Shown here one piece after another: positions 1-10,108 of a stretch of DNA of 64,000 nt; the stretch's first letter is position 1; each line of letters begins with the position of its first letter. Position numbers and translations under genes: made by a program. The notes under the pieces are model-generated. The model had not been told where the DNA came from. It searched no databases and saw only the letters and a program-made list of their open reading frames with translations. Origin of the DNA: Zizania palustris (lineage: Eukaryota; Streptophyta; Magnoliopsida; Poales; Poaceae); NCBI GenBank assembly GCA_019279435.1, contig JAAALK010000287.1:63491144-63555143 (forward strand), in the 5' to 3' direction.

Positions 1-303
1 TCCGTGATCGCACGACGGAGAACTCGTCCGGCACGCACGCGGCACGGGGGAGACCGAGGTCTTCGTCCCCATCTCCGGCGGCACGACAGCGAGCGGTGAA
101 CGGTGGTAGCGGTGGTCCACGGCCCTAGGCGACGGCGAAAATAGATAGAGGGGAGGGAGGGGAGTGCATCCGTACCGGAGGCGGTGATGGCGAGAGACTG
201 GTGGCGACCGGCAGCAAGGAGAGGCGGCGTGACCATTCGTGTTGGCGGTGGCGGCGTTGATCTGGTGGCGGGGGACCAAAATGAAGGCGAGGCCGAGGAT
301 GCC
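1..303 (-). mobile_element. Tekay-type LTR fragment (family 1), duplicated copy
   Basis: This stretch matches 9806-10108 nearly base for base, up to and including the junction with the copia LTR. It also matches 1750-2052 of the left LTR, but with more differences. It is part of the promoter-proximal, GC-rich half of a Tekay-type LTR whose element sense is the minus strand. The window edge cuts its left end. Because it ends at the same copia insertion point as the copy at 10108/10109, I read it as a duplicate of that junction and not as an independent LTR. Confidence 0.85.
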
Positions 304-1432
304 TGTAGGACCGAAAATAGCGACCAGAGGGGGGGTGAATGGGCGCCTAAAAATTCTTTCGAATCAATGGCCTGCTCCCAACACCCAACGCACCTCAAAA
401 GACTAAGTAGTAAAGTATGAACAGATTGTCTAAGTATAAAGGTAACTAGCCTAGAAGCAACTGATGATAAAATCAATGAAACACTAAAGCAGTGCTAACA
501 GGCAGATAAACAGAATATCCAAGTCAAGACAGGTTAAACTTCTCAATGGATGATCTAAGTAAAACTAAAGTGAGATGAGAAGTTACTGTTCAAATCTGTC
601 TCCTGTTCGGAACTTGGCGAAGCCTGCTTCGCTGGCCGAAGCCTGCTTCGCTAGTCGAAATCTGCTTCGCTGGTCAAAGCCTGCTTCAGAGGTCGAAGAT
701 TGTCGAAGTTGAGCGAAGGTTGAAGTTGGCGTGCCGAAGGTTTGTTTAGTCTAGCCTAGCTCGAGTGTAAATGCGAAGTATGCTTCGAAGCGAAGTATGA
801 CAGTGTCGAGACTTTCTTTGAACAATGTGCTTCGAAGCCTATCCTTTGAACAAAGCTTCGAACACAATGCATAGAAAAACAACCTTCGAAGGATAAGAGA
901 AGCCCGACACGCGGCAGCAAAAACAACTCGAAGCCTACACGACTACGTTCGAAGCTAGCACTATCGAGGTATGACCTTCAAACCACAGGCTAGCTTCGAA
1001 ACAGACTCCGAAGCCTGTCGAAGTATGAACTTCGAATAGCTCAAGTTGGAGTTCACCTTCGCAAAGACAGTCAAAGTATGACAAGACAACAGACTAAGTG
1101 CAACACATACTTCGAAGCTAAATTCACAGGACAAGAGCGAAGTCAAAGTTCAAGCGAAGCCCTCAAGGATGTCAGATCGAAGCCTGCCTCATGGAGCTGA
1201 GGGGCTTCGAACAAAGAGAAGGGGCTTCGCCAGAAACAGCCAGAAAAGAGACTTTAACTCTGTCAACTCGATCAAAAAGCTGTGCAAGAAAAAGCAAAAC
1301 TAGTACTATTGTACTGTTGCTACAGTGAAGTAGTACTACTTGCTACAGTGTGCAAGAATTAGTACTCACGGGAAGAACAGAATGAAGCAACTGAAGCTTC
1401 TCCTCAAGAATAAACCAGTCGCATGCACAAGG
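304..1432 (-). mobile_element. Truncated copia family A LTR
   Basis: It starts TGTAGGACCG at the same point of the Tekay LTR as the copy at 10109, and follows that copy closely to about 1430, where it stops short of the LTR end. The lost part is the end that would lie next to the internal region. It is followed abruptly by Tekay LTR sequence (1433 on) that matches 8900 onward. It carries the TTCGAA-rich segment typical of this LTR family. Element sense is minus. No coding capacity. Confidence 0.85.
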
Positions 1433-3004
1433 CATACATTCAATAAACAATCCAAAAATCAATCATACAGGCATACATGTTTTTGTGGGATTGAGTAAAA
1501 GAGATAGAGTCTTAAATTTTATGAAATTATTACTATTCCCGGTCCACGGTCCACGGTGGACCGAACCCACCGTGCGCGGGGTTACTATTCCCGTGGACCC
1601 GATCGCTGTGGGACGTCCGATCTAGATCCGAAGGCTTGTGGCGGGGTGAGAGGTTTAAGTGATGATCAACGGCCCACAGGCCTTGCTACACTTTCGGCCA
1701 GATCAAAGGGTTCCGATTTAATCCGTGGGTGATCTAATCTCAGCCGTCCATCCGTGATCGCATGGCGGAGAACTCGTACGGCACGCACGCGGCACGGGGG
1801 AGACCGAGGTCTTCGTCCTCGGCTCCGGCGGCGTGACAACGAGCGGTGAACGGTGGTAGCGATGGTCCACGGCCCTAGGCGATGGCGAAAATGGATAGAG
1901 GGGAGGGAGCGGAGTGCATCCATACTGGAGGCAGTGACGGCGAGGGACTGGTGGCGACCGGAAGCGAGGAGAGGCGGCGTGACCCTTCGGGTTGGCGGTT
2001 GCGGCGTTGATCTGGTGGCGGGGGACCAAAATGAAGGCGAGGCCAAGGATGCTCGGGCAACGACAGTTTCAGCGGTGTCGACGGCGAGGGTGGCGGTGGC
2101 CCGACGCGCCGGCGAAGGCTTGCCGGAGCCGAAGCAGGGGAGGCGGCACAAAAAGGGCACGGGTGACGCTCGGGAAGGAGAGGGCGGGGTAAAATTGTGA
2201 GGGTGGAGGTGCGGTGAGTGCAGAGTACCTTTATAGGGGGTCGCCGGCGGAAAATGGAAAGCTGAGAGGAGGAAACCGAGGAGGGTTTCCAAGTTTTCCG
2301 GTGAACTATTCCTATTGCACGGATCGGCTTCCAAAGGGATGAAAACACGTCGGAAATGGGGGAAAGGGGGTCGCCGGTGGATAGGGAAGGGGATTCGGGT
2401 GCCAATTTGGCACGGGGGCTGGCCGGTGGCGAAAATGGCATGGGGGCGTCGGTATGGAAGGGGAGAGATCCCCTTCCATCGGAGAAGAAAGACCTGACAG
2501 GTGGGGACCACCTGTCAGTGAGCGGGCGCGAGGGAAAAGGGACCGACATGCGGGCCAGGTGTGGCAGAGAGAGGGAGGTGCGCGCGGGCGACTGCCATGT
2601 GGGCCAGACGGGACGTGGCACACGAGAGAGGAGAGGGGGGACGGCGCCGACAGGGTGGCCCCACTCGGCAGTGACATGTGGCTGGGATGGGCTGGGCCAA
2701 GGCCAATTTCAGGGGAAGCGTCCCAATAAGATTATAAATGCCTTTTTGATTTAAAATAATTCTAGATAATGTTTTATTTGTTTAGGGCTTGAAATACTAT
2801 TGCTAAAATTTTGTAAAAATTCTTTAAAATATTTCTTGGCCTCTAGATTCCACCATAAATTTTTCAGGTTCAAATTTGAAATATTTCTCCCTATTTTGGT
2901 TTAATTGGTTTCTTTTAGCCCTTTCTTTAATTAAATAAATCCTTTTTATTCCAGAAAATTTATTTCCCTCATTTTTATTTTATTTTTAATTCTGGGGTGT
3001 TACA
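1433..3004 (-). mobile_element. Left (3') LTR remnant of the gag-only Tekay-type element
   Basis: The segment ends in GGGGTGTTACA, the plus-strand right end of Tekay LTRs here (minus-strand start TGTAACACC). Its first ~110 bases match 8900-8990 and then jump to sequence matching 9602 onward, so about 600 bp have been lost inside the LTR. Its outer end is missing. From about 2052 to 3004 it holds the LTR part that the right copy lost to the copia insertion. Long open frames on the minus strand here (for example 1666-2511) follow from GC-rich LTR composition and are not annotated as genes. Confidence 0.85.
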
Positions 3005-3020
3005 ATCCTATCCCCCTTAC
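3005..3020 (-). promoter_or_regulatory. Polypurine tract of the gag-only Tekay-type element
   Basis: Read on the minus strand this is GTAAGGGGGATAGGAT, directly before the LTR start TGTAACACC. The same tract occurs at 37665-37680 in the complete Tekay element. It would prime plus-strand DNA synthesis. Confidence 0.85.
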
Positions 3021-3078
3021 AAAGAATCTCGTCCTCGAGATTCGAAGCGAATCCTCGGGAAAACTAAGGGACGGGGTT

Positions 3079-4325
3079 CTATTGGTGCTCCGGATTAGGA
3101 GAAGGTGTTGCGTCAGAAACCGGCAAAGTGTTCACCGGAATTGGATTGGTCGAGATCAAATTGGAAAGGTCTTCTGTCGTACCTTGGTTTTCTTGAGCGG
3201 AGATGTGGTGAACTTGGGTTCGTCCCATCGGGCTTGGAACGGAGGATGACGCCTGCTTGGGGTAGGGGCACATGTTGGAGAAGTGACCCTCTTGGCGACA
3301 GTTGAAGCATACTATTGGGTTACCGTGCCTGTCCCTCTTGTATCCGGTAGCTTGTGCTAGAGCTCTTCCGGCAGGTAGTGCTTGGGGTAGGATGCCTGAG
3401 CTTGGCCCTCCAAGGGTGGTTCGTGGCTCGACAGGGGTTGGGGCTTGAGGCGGAATCACCGGGCGTGGCTTCTGCACCATTCCTTGCTGCTAGCGGTAGG
3501 CGATCATTCTTCTCCTTTTCTGGTCCACCTTGTTTTGCTCGGTCTCTTGGATGATAGCTTTGTTCACCAATTTCTGAAAATTGGCGAAATCCCAGAGACC
3601 AACTGAAGGGAGAGCTCGTCCTTCAGTCCCCGAAGAAACTTGGCTTGGCGGGCTGCGTCCGTGCGTACTTCTTCCGGTGCATAACGGGCCAACCGGTTGA
3701 ATTCGTGCAGGTACTCCATAACGGTCCTGCTTCCTTGATGCAGGTCCTGGAATTCCTGCTGCTTCTGGGCTACCACACCATCTGGAATGTGGGTGGCCCG
3801 GAAAGTGGTGGTGAACTCAGCCCATGAAATTTCATGGCCCTCGGGCTGAGTCTCGCAGAAATTGTCCCACCACTCCGAGGCGGGTCCTTGGAGCTGGTGA
3901 GTGGCAAATGCCACTCGCTCCTGCTCGGAATAGGGCAGAAGGTCAAGCTTCTTGCCGATGGTCCTCACCCAGTCTCCTGCTTCCATTGGATTGGTGGTGC
4001 TGGAGAATATGGGTGGCCGGACACGCAGAAACTCTGAGAGTAGAGATACTGGTGCCGGTGCATGGACGACGGGGCGGAGGGGAGGCTTGAGTTGCCGTTG
4101 TTGTTGGAGATGGATCAACTTCGCCTGCTGCTCTTGCATCTGGTTTTGTTGTTGTTGCATCTGAGTAAGCAGTGTGGCGATCAACTGGTTTTGGTTTGCC
4201 ATCATCTCCACTAGTGTGGGATGATTGGCAACGGGGCCCTACCGTTGGCCAGTTGTTCCCCACTGAGGCAAGTTGCCCGAGGTGTTTCCGTCGCGCGGGG
4301 CTTCAGATACTTGGTCATTGGCCAT
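3079..4325 (-). pseudogene. gag of the gag-only Tekay-type element
   Basis: The start codon at 4325 is followed by a reading frame that parallels the gag start of the complete Tekay element at 42185. A glutamine-rich stretch (about 4100-4170) leads into the retrotransposon gag domain (3564-4030), which keeps the motifs EWWDNF and EYLHEFNRLARYAPEEVRTD. The C-terminal piece at 3079-3480 carries the zinc knuckle CFNCRQEGHFSNMC. An in-frame stop lies near 4241 and a frameshift near 3560, so it is broken. The frame ends at its own stop at 3079, about 60 bp before the polypurine tract, with no pol behind it. The protein would form the particle and package RNA. Confidence 0.88.
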
Positions 4326-5700
4326 CCTGAGTTTGAAGGGTCCAAAAGAAAGTGCAAGTATTTAAGGGGAATTGTTACTGATTTTATTGCCCAAAAATGA
4401 ACATTTTGACCTATATGCTTACATCTTTTATTTTGAATTTCTTATTAGATTTGGCACTCATGCCTTATATTCTGACATGAGTGGCACAACAAACAAATAG
4501 AAACAAACAATCATAAACTACGTCTAAGGCAGCTCGGGGGAGGACTCGATCACTGGCTCGGTGGAGGGGGTCGGTGCAGGGGTGGTGGAGCTAGAGGGCC
4601 CGGCGGGAGGGACACTGCGAGAGATGTTCTTGGGCCTAGCTGTAGGGATCCAGAGCGACTTCCTCTTGTGAGACGGAAGGGGAGCGACCTCCTTGAGATC
4701 CTTCTGGAGCTCCTTGATCTGACGGCGTAGCTGTGCGGTGACGGTGATGCCCTGGCGTAGAAGCTCGTTCTGGCGCCTCAACTCCTCCACCTCGGTGGTC
4801 AAGTTGCGGCTCTCCTGAACCTGGCGACGGAGATCGGCGTTCTCGCGGTTCAAGTTCTCCGACGAGTGGCGGTAGAAGTCGATGGTGTCATGCTGGCTAT
4901 CTGCGTCGAGGATGGCCTCCGTGTGAAGATTGTCCATAGCCTCCAAAAGCCTCATGGTACGGGCGATGGCAGAGTTGCGCTGAGTGAGGGAGCTGATGTA
5001 GATGCTGCTGTGACTCCCCGGTGTACGCATGGGCATGGAGCGGTAGACGGTGTCGCTGAGATGGCCGTCGTAGACCAACCTGAGCTCGGCGAGGGCTTGG
5101 AGAGCAGCGCGCTGGATGGCCACCACAAAGGAATTGAGGAGCCATGCTGAATAGCGTGGGCCTCATGGCTCCAGAAGTGATGAGTCATTGTCAACGATAG
5201 TCAACGAGGACTGAAGAAGAGAAGAGATCTGCTGTTTCATGGGCCGCGTGTGACTCAGGTACACGGGCAGCGAGCGACTGTCGAGCAGAGGAGGCTGCGA
5301 AGTCGGGCTGGCCCAATCCGGGTGCATGGGCCAGAAGTAGTAGAAGACCCACTGGGCTGTTGACCAGGACTGACTCAGGTACACGGGCGGTGAGCGATTG
5401 CTGGGCTGAGAGAGCTGCGGAGTCGGGCCGGCCCAATCCGGGTACCTGGTGCAAAGCCGGTGGAGGCTTTGTCAGTTTCGGCGCAAAACTGTCAACCGTC
5501 GATCTTGTATCCGACTGTTCAGAAGAGAAGCCGTAGTCGCTACGAAAACTTAGCTTCCGGATATGTCATCTGTATCTCTAGGCCCACAGTCAGTCAGTTG
5601 TGTCTGTAAAAATTCCTAAGGGCAGTAGAGTCTTTTCCTTTATTTTTGAGTCTGTAAAAACCCTAAGGGGCTGGTAGAATATTCCTAGTGTTGGGCTGCC

Positions 5701-5709
5701 TATAAATAG
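5701..5709 (+). promoter_or_regulatory. TATA box of copia family A LTR
   Basis: TATAAATAG is followed by a conserved CCCCAATCCCTAGGG segment. The same arrangement occurs at 18511 and, reversed, at 11443 in the other LTRs of this family. It marks the likely U3/R promoter about 570 bp into the LTR. Confidence 0.75.
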
Positions 5710-6300
5710 GACCCCAATCCCTAGGGTTTGGACTACCCTTTTGGCTGAAATCACATCTACTCTTTGGGTCATTTTGTCTCCCATTTCTCTCTCCTGTGTG
5801 CGCCGCCAGGCCTTGCTCCTCTCTGTTTGTGCATTATTTTTGCTCTAATCTCTTGGATGCATTAAAGCCTTGGTCCCTGGTGAATTTATTGGTTGCATAT
5901 TGTTCGGTTTGGGGTGTTATTGCTTTGGCTACGGGCTGCTGAATTTATTTCATGAGGAGAAGCTTCTTCTGTTGCTTCTGTTCTTCACAAACTGAGTACT
6001 AGTTCTTGCTGTTGCAAGTAGTACTACTTTTCTGTAGCTACAGTAGTCTGTGCAGCTTTTAACCTTCTATTGCACTGCTTTTTGATCGAGGCTGACAGGC
6101 TCTGTCACCTTTTTGGCTGTGTTTCGAGCGAAGCTACTCTCTGTTCGAAGCCCCTCAGTTTCGCGAGGTAGGCTTCGATTTATTTCTTTCGAAGGCTTCA
6201 TTCGATCTTCGGTATTTGGTTTGCATTCTGTGTTGCTAAGCTTCGAAGCATTTTTCTGATCGACAGCATTACATACTTCGAACAATAGTGCGAAGGGGCT

Positions 6301-6780
6301 TCGGCCCTATCTGTTCGAAGTCCATACTTCGACAAGTTTCGAAGTTGGGTTCGAAGCCTGTAGCTCCGTTAGGCCTCGCACTGACTTCTGTGTAGAGTGT
6401 CACCCTTCGCCTCTCTTTTCGGAGCTTGCTCTTTTCGAAGGTAAAGCTTTAGCTTCGGACTTGTTTTTCTGTCGTGTGACAGACTTCGCTTCCTTGTTCG
6501 AAGGTTGTCCTTTTGTGTGTTGTGTTCGAAGCTTTCTGTTTGAAGGTCGTGCTTCGAAGCTTTCGGTTCAAAGTTGTGTTCGAAGTTTTGTCTTCGAAGT
6601 GCTCACTTCGAAGCAGGCTCCGACTTTGTTACTTTGCTCCGAAGCTCTTGGTTCGAAGCTGTGTTCGAAGCCTTGTCTTCGAAGTACATACTTCGAACCA
6701 GGCTCCGGCACTGTTTTACTTCGCTCCGAAGTACACTTCGCTTCTTACCACTTCGAACTAGGCTAGACAGTGACACCTTC
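6301..6780. repeat. TTCGAA palindrome cluster in copia LTR
   Basis: I count 15 TTCGAA hexamers in these 480 bases, many as CTTCGAAG or GTTCGAAGC. They lie downstream of the TATA box, in the transcribed part of the LTR. Equivalent clusters lie in the other family A LTRs (about 780-960, 10560-10830, 19130-19520). Confidence 0.85.
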
Positions 6781-7484
6781 GGCATTTCGGACAGACTCTG
6801 TCACCAACCTCCGAAGCAGACCTCGACGTGCGAAGGGGGCTTCGCCAAGTTCCGAACAGGAGACAAATTTGGACAGTAACTTCCCTTTTCATTTTATACA
6901 TACTTAGATCATTTCATTGAGAAGTTTAGGCCTGTTACAAATTGTTCATCTGCCTAGTTGCACCACTATAGTTTTACACTGTTTATCTTCAGTTGCTTCT
7001 AGGTTAGAAACCTTTAGACTTAGGCCTTCTGTTTATTTTCTGCTGCGTAGTTTTTGAGGTGCGTTGGGTATTGGGAACAGGCCATTGATTCGAAAGAATT
7101 TTTAAGGCGCCCATTCACCCCCCCCTCTGGTCACTACTTTCGGTCCTACAGGAAGGTCCTCCGACTCCATGGGTGTAGAATGCAGGCTGCGTGGGGGAGG
7201 GGCGGATGACGACCATGACCTCATAGTAGCTCTCGTTCGCATAGGGAAACATCCCATGGAACGCGGGCTCATGCACGAATCCGAGGAAGTCGACGAGCAT
7301 GCGAAGCTCGCAGATGAATCCGGCCTCATCGCGGAGAGTCCCACTCATGGTATGGACCGACATCTACAAAAGAGAGAATTTTTTTGTAAAACTCCAAAAG
7401 ATGAGAGGGTAAGTAGTTTTGTAAGAAAATACGGTTAATATAAGTCCTAGGGTCAGGTCTGTTTGGCTTCCTACAGTCAACCTA

Positions 7485-7496
7485 GCTCTGATACCA
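7485..7496 (-). promoter_or_regulatory. Primer-binding site, initiator Met tRNA type
   Basis: Reversed, it reads TGGTATCAGAGC, the common plant initiator-methionine tRNA primer site, three bases inside the LTR boundary at 7500. Confidence 0.9.
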
Positions 7497-7499
7497 TCT

Positions 7500-10108
7500 T
7501 GTCACGCCCCGATTTAATAAAACTGGGAATTTATTGAAATTCCATAGAAAATCAATAAATATAAGACGTTCATCACACGACTGCGTACAATACGCCAATC
7601 AATCATGGTTCGTAGACCATATTGTTACAAAAGAGTTAAATGAATGAGAAACTAATAAAATAAATCCTCTAGATGAACGTCTTCTTCCAGTCTCGTGCCT
7701 TGACTGGGTCGCTACTCCAGACCGTCACCCTCCTCGTAGAAGACTACCTCTGGTGGTGTAAGTCAACGAGAGTGAGTACAAACGTACTCAGCAAGCCACC
7801 GAATGCAATTATAATGCAAGGTAATAACAAGGAAGGTAGTGGCTCACTTTTGCGAAAAAAGCGTTTTTGTAAAGCAATTAATGTAATTCAGTTATTAATG
7901 CAGAAAACTAAACATGAGTTCATGCATCATCTTCTAACTCGAGGGTTACAGTCATCCCACCCTCGCTCAACAGTCCTTACATACCATGAATAACACAACA
8001 ATTCATTCACAAGTAAACTAACTGCGAGAGGTCACACAACCCGCCCTTGACCGTGGGCTCAGCTTTTCGAAAAGATTTATTACTCTGATCAGAGATATAC
8101 TACTGTACCCACAAGGCACTCATTTCCCGCACACCGCAGTGTGTTAAATGACTCCTGTCACGAGAAGATAGTGCCAAAACCTTCAGCATGGAACGCACCA
8201 ATTTGATAACACCCTCTTATAGGTTTCATATGGTTTCCCAATCACTTCGGGCCACACCATACCCCCCCTTGAGCCACGTCGGTACAAGTCACCCGCAGGT
8301 TGCCCCTTGCCCCCTCCACTATGGTGTTCCAAGTTGGTACGATCCATACCTCCAATTAGGACTTACCCACTAGACTTGTGGTTAGTACGGAAGTGCTTTG
8401 CAACGGATCCCGCAGACTGGTCCTTATAGTGCCCCGGGTGTGACCAACCAATTCCCGAGCTTGCACTCGGAACCCACCATAATTATAACATAGCCAACTC
8501 CAACAGAATCCAGAGACGAGAATAACGGGGAAATTCAAATAGTAGAATCCAACTATCTACGACTTGTTCTTTTACCCTATAACAGTTGTGTCGGTACATT
8601 GGACTCTAGCTAATATAATATTGTAGAGTGACAAGGAGTTCAGGCTCGATAAGCATGGCTTGGGTTTACACACAAGGACAGGGATCTAATAAATATAATG
8701 TAGGGCTTGATATCAGATTAATGTAATATTTAATTCCTATGAGTTATAGCGGTAATTATGAAAAACTGGGCTCAATGATGATCAAAATGGGGGTTGTGAC
8801 TTGCCTTGATCCGTGAATGGTGAAGGTGGAACCTCGGGGTAAGACTCCAGATTGTCGACGGCGTCGTAGTCTTCTCGATACGGAAAAGTAAACACAACAT
8901 TCAATAAACAATCCAAAAATCAATCATACAGGCATACATGTTTTTGTGGGATTAAGTAAAAGAGATAGAGTCTTAAATTTTATGAAATTATTACTTAAAT
9001 ATTTAAGATTAAGTTTTAAAGTGGTTTCTGAATTTTATAACTTGATATAAGTATTTTTCCTAAGGGGTTTTTATTTTCCCTTTTAAAAGGTGGAGTAAAA
9101 AGGTATAAAACAACCTTATTGTTTTTATTGCAGTAAAAATAGTGAAATTAAGTTATTAGGTCTTAGTTTTCATGATATTTTTATAAAGTGTTGAATTTTT
9201 ATTATATGAATTAATTACTTATCCTAAAAGGGCCATTGAAATATTATTTAATAAAATGAAATGGGCAAAATGAACATTCTATTTTTATTGCATTGAAAAC
9301 GGTGAAATGGAGTCATTATGTCCTCTGAAATTAATATATTAAATTTTAAGGTTTTTTTTGAATTATTTTAATGAAATATAAATTAAATCCTAAAGGGGAG
9401 TTTTCTTTATTATTTAATAAGAATATTTTGTGCAACATAAGCATACCGTTTTTATTGCATAAAAGTGTAGAGAATAAAAAGACAAATTTTCCGGGATTGA
9501 AATGTTCAAAATTGGAGTTAAATTGAGCAAGTTATGGATTTTTAAAGTTTAAACCAGTTTCTGGAATTTCTAAAATCATTTTTCTGAATTAAAACCAGTC
9601 CTGGTCCACGGTGGACCGAATCCACCGTGCGCGGGGTTACTATTCCCGTGGACCCGATCACTGTGGGTCGTCCGATCCAGATCCGAAGGCTGGCGGCGGG
9701 GTGAGAGGTTTAAGTGATGATCAACGGCCCATAGGCCTCGCTACCCTTTCGGCCAGATCAAAGGGTTCTGATTTTATCCGTGGGTGATCTAATCTCAGCC
9801 GTCCATCCGTGATCGCACGGCAGAGAACTCGTCCGGCACGCACGTGGCACGGGGGAGACCGAGGTCTTTGTCCCCGTCTCCGGCGGCGCGACAGCGAGCG
9901 GTGAACGGTGGTAGCGGTGGTCCACGACCCTAGGCGACGGCGAAAATAGATAGAGGGGAGGGAGGGGAGTGCATCCGTACCGGAGGCGGTGATGGCGAGA
10001 GACTGGTGGCGACCGGCAGCAAGGAGAGGCGGCATGACCATTCGGGTTGGCGGTGGCGGCGTTGATCTGGTGGAAGGGGACCAAAATGAAGGCGAGGCCG
10101 AGGATGCC
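7500..10108 (-). mobile_element. Right (5') LTR of the gag-only element, truncated by copia
   Basis: It begins TGTCACGCCCCGATTTAAT, the plus-strand left end of this LTR family. It runs through the AT-rich tract at 8990-9600 that the left LTR lost. It stops at 10108 where a copia LTR starts; the corresponding point in the left LTR is about 2052. The remaining ~950 bp of this LTR is not found beyond the copia element. Minus-strand sense; no genes. Confidence 0.88.

Larger units (their letters stand above)
5135..7150 (+). mobile_element. Copia family A solo LTR in ORF0
   Basis: It runs TGAGGAGCC to GGTCCTACA, 2016 bp, with no internal region on either side. The flanking 5-mers are GGAAT (5130-5134) and GGAAG (7151-7155), a target duplication with one change. 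Removing LTR and one duplication rejoins ORF0 in agreement with the intact ORF0 at 42359-43165. Element sense is the plus strand, with a TATA box at 5701. A solo LTR is the usual product of recombination between the two LTRs of a full element. Confidence 0.93.
4524..7363 (-). pseudogene. ORF0 of the gag-only Tekay-type element, split by a solo LTR
   Basis: The N-terminal part (7156-7363, start ATG at 7363) and the C-terminal part (4524-5134) align with the intact ORF0 at 42359-43165 once the copia solo LTR 5135-7150 is removed. Shared landmarks are LRDEAGFI near the start, TMRLLEAMD in the middle, NRENADLRR and LRRQNELLRQ in a heptad-like coiled coil, and a proline/serine-rich tail ending SSPELP. 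It lies between the primer-binding site and gag, in the same direction. No enzyme motif is recognisable and the function is unknown. I recall rice RIRE3/RIRE8 elements being described with an 'orf0' in this position, but I cannot confirm homology here. Confidence 0.8.
1433..10108 (-). mobile_element. Non-autonomous gag-only Tekay-type LTR element with ORF0
   Basis: Between the LTR end at 3004 and the LTR start at 7500 lie only a gag gene, an upstream ORF0 and a later copia solo LTR. Without the solo LTR the internal region is about 2.5 kb, against about 5.6 kb in the full Tekay element at 37665-43303. A polypurine tract (3005-3020 reversed) and an initiator-Met-type primer site (7485-7496 reversed) are both present, so it could have been mobilised by an autonomous relative. 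No protease, reverse transcriptase, RNase H, integrase or chromodomain is present. This layout matches what has been called TR-GAG elements. The outer ends are not preserved, so no target duplication can be checked. Confidence 0.8.

Noticed and set aside
1666..2511. 281-codon minus-strand open frame in a Tekay LTR, with counterparts near 9721, 36763 and 45449
   Set aside because: It lies in GC-rich LTR promoter sequence, spans the TATA region, has overlapping frames on both strands and is not conserved as protein between the LTR families.
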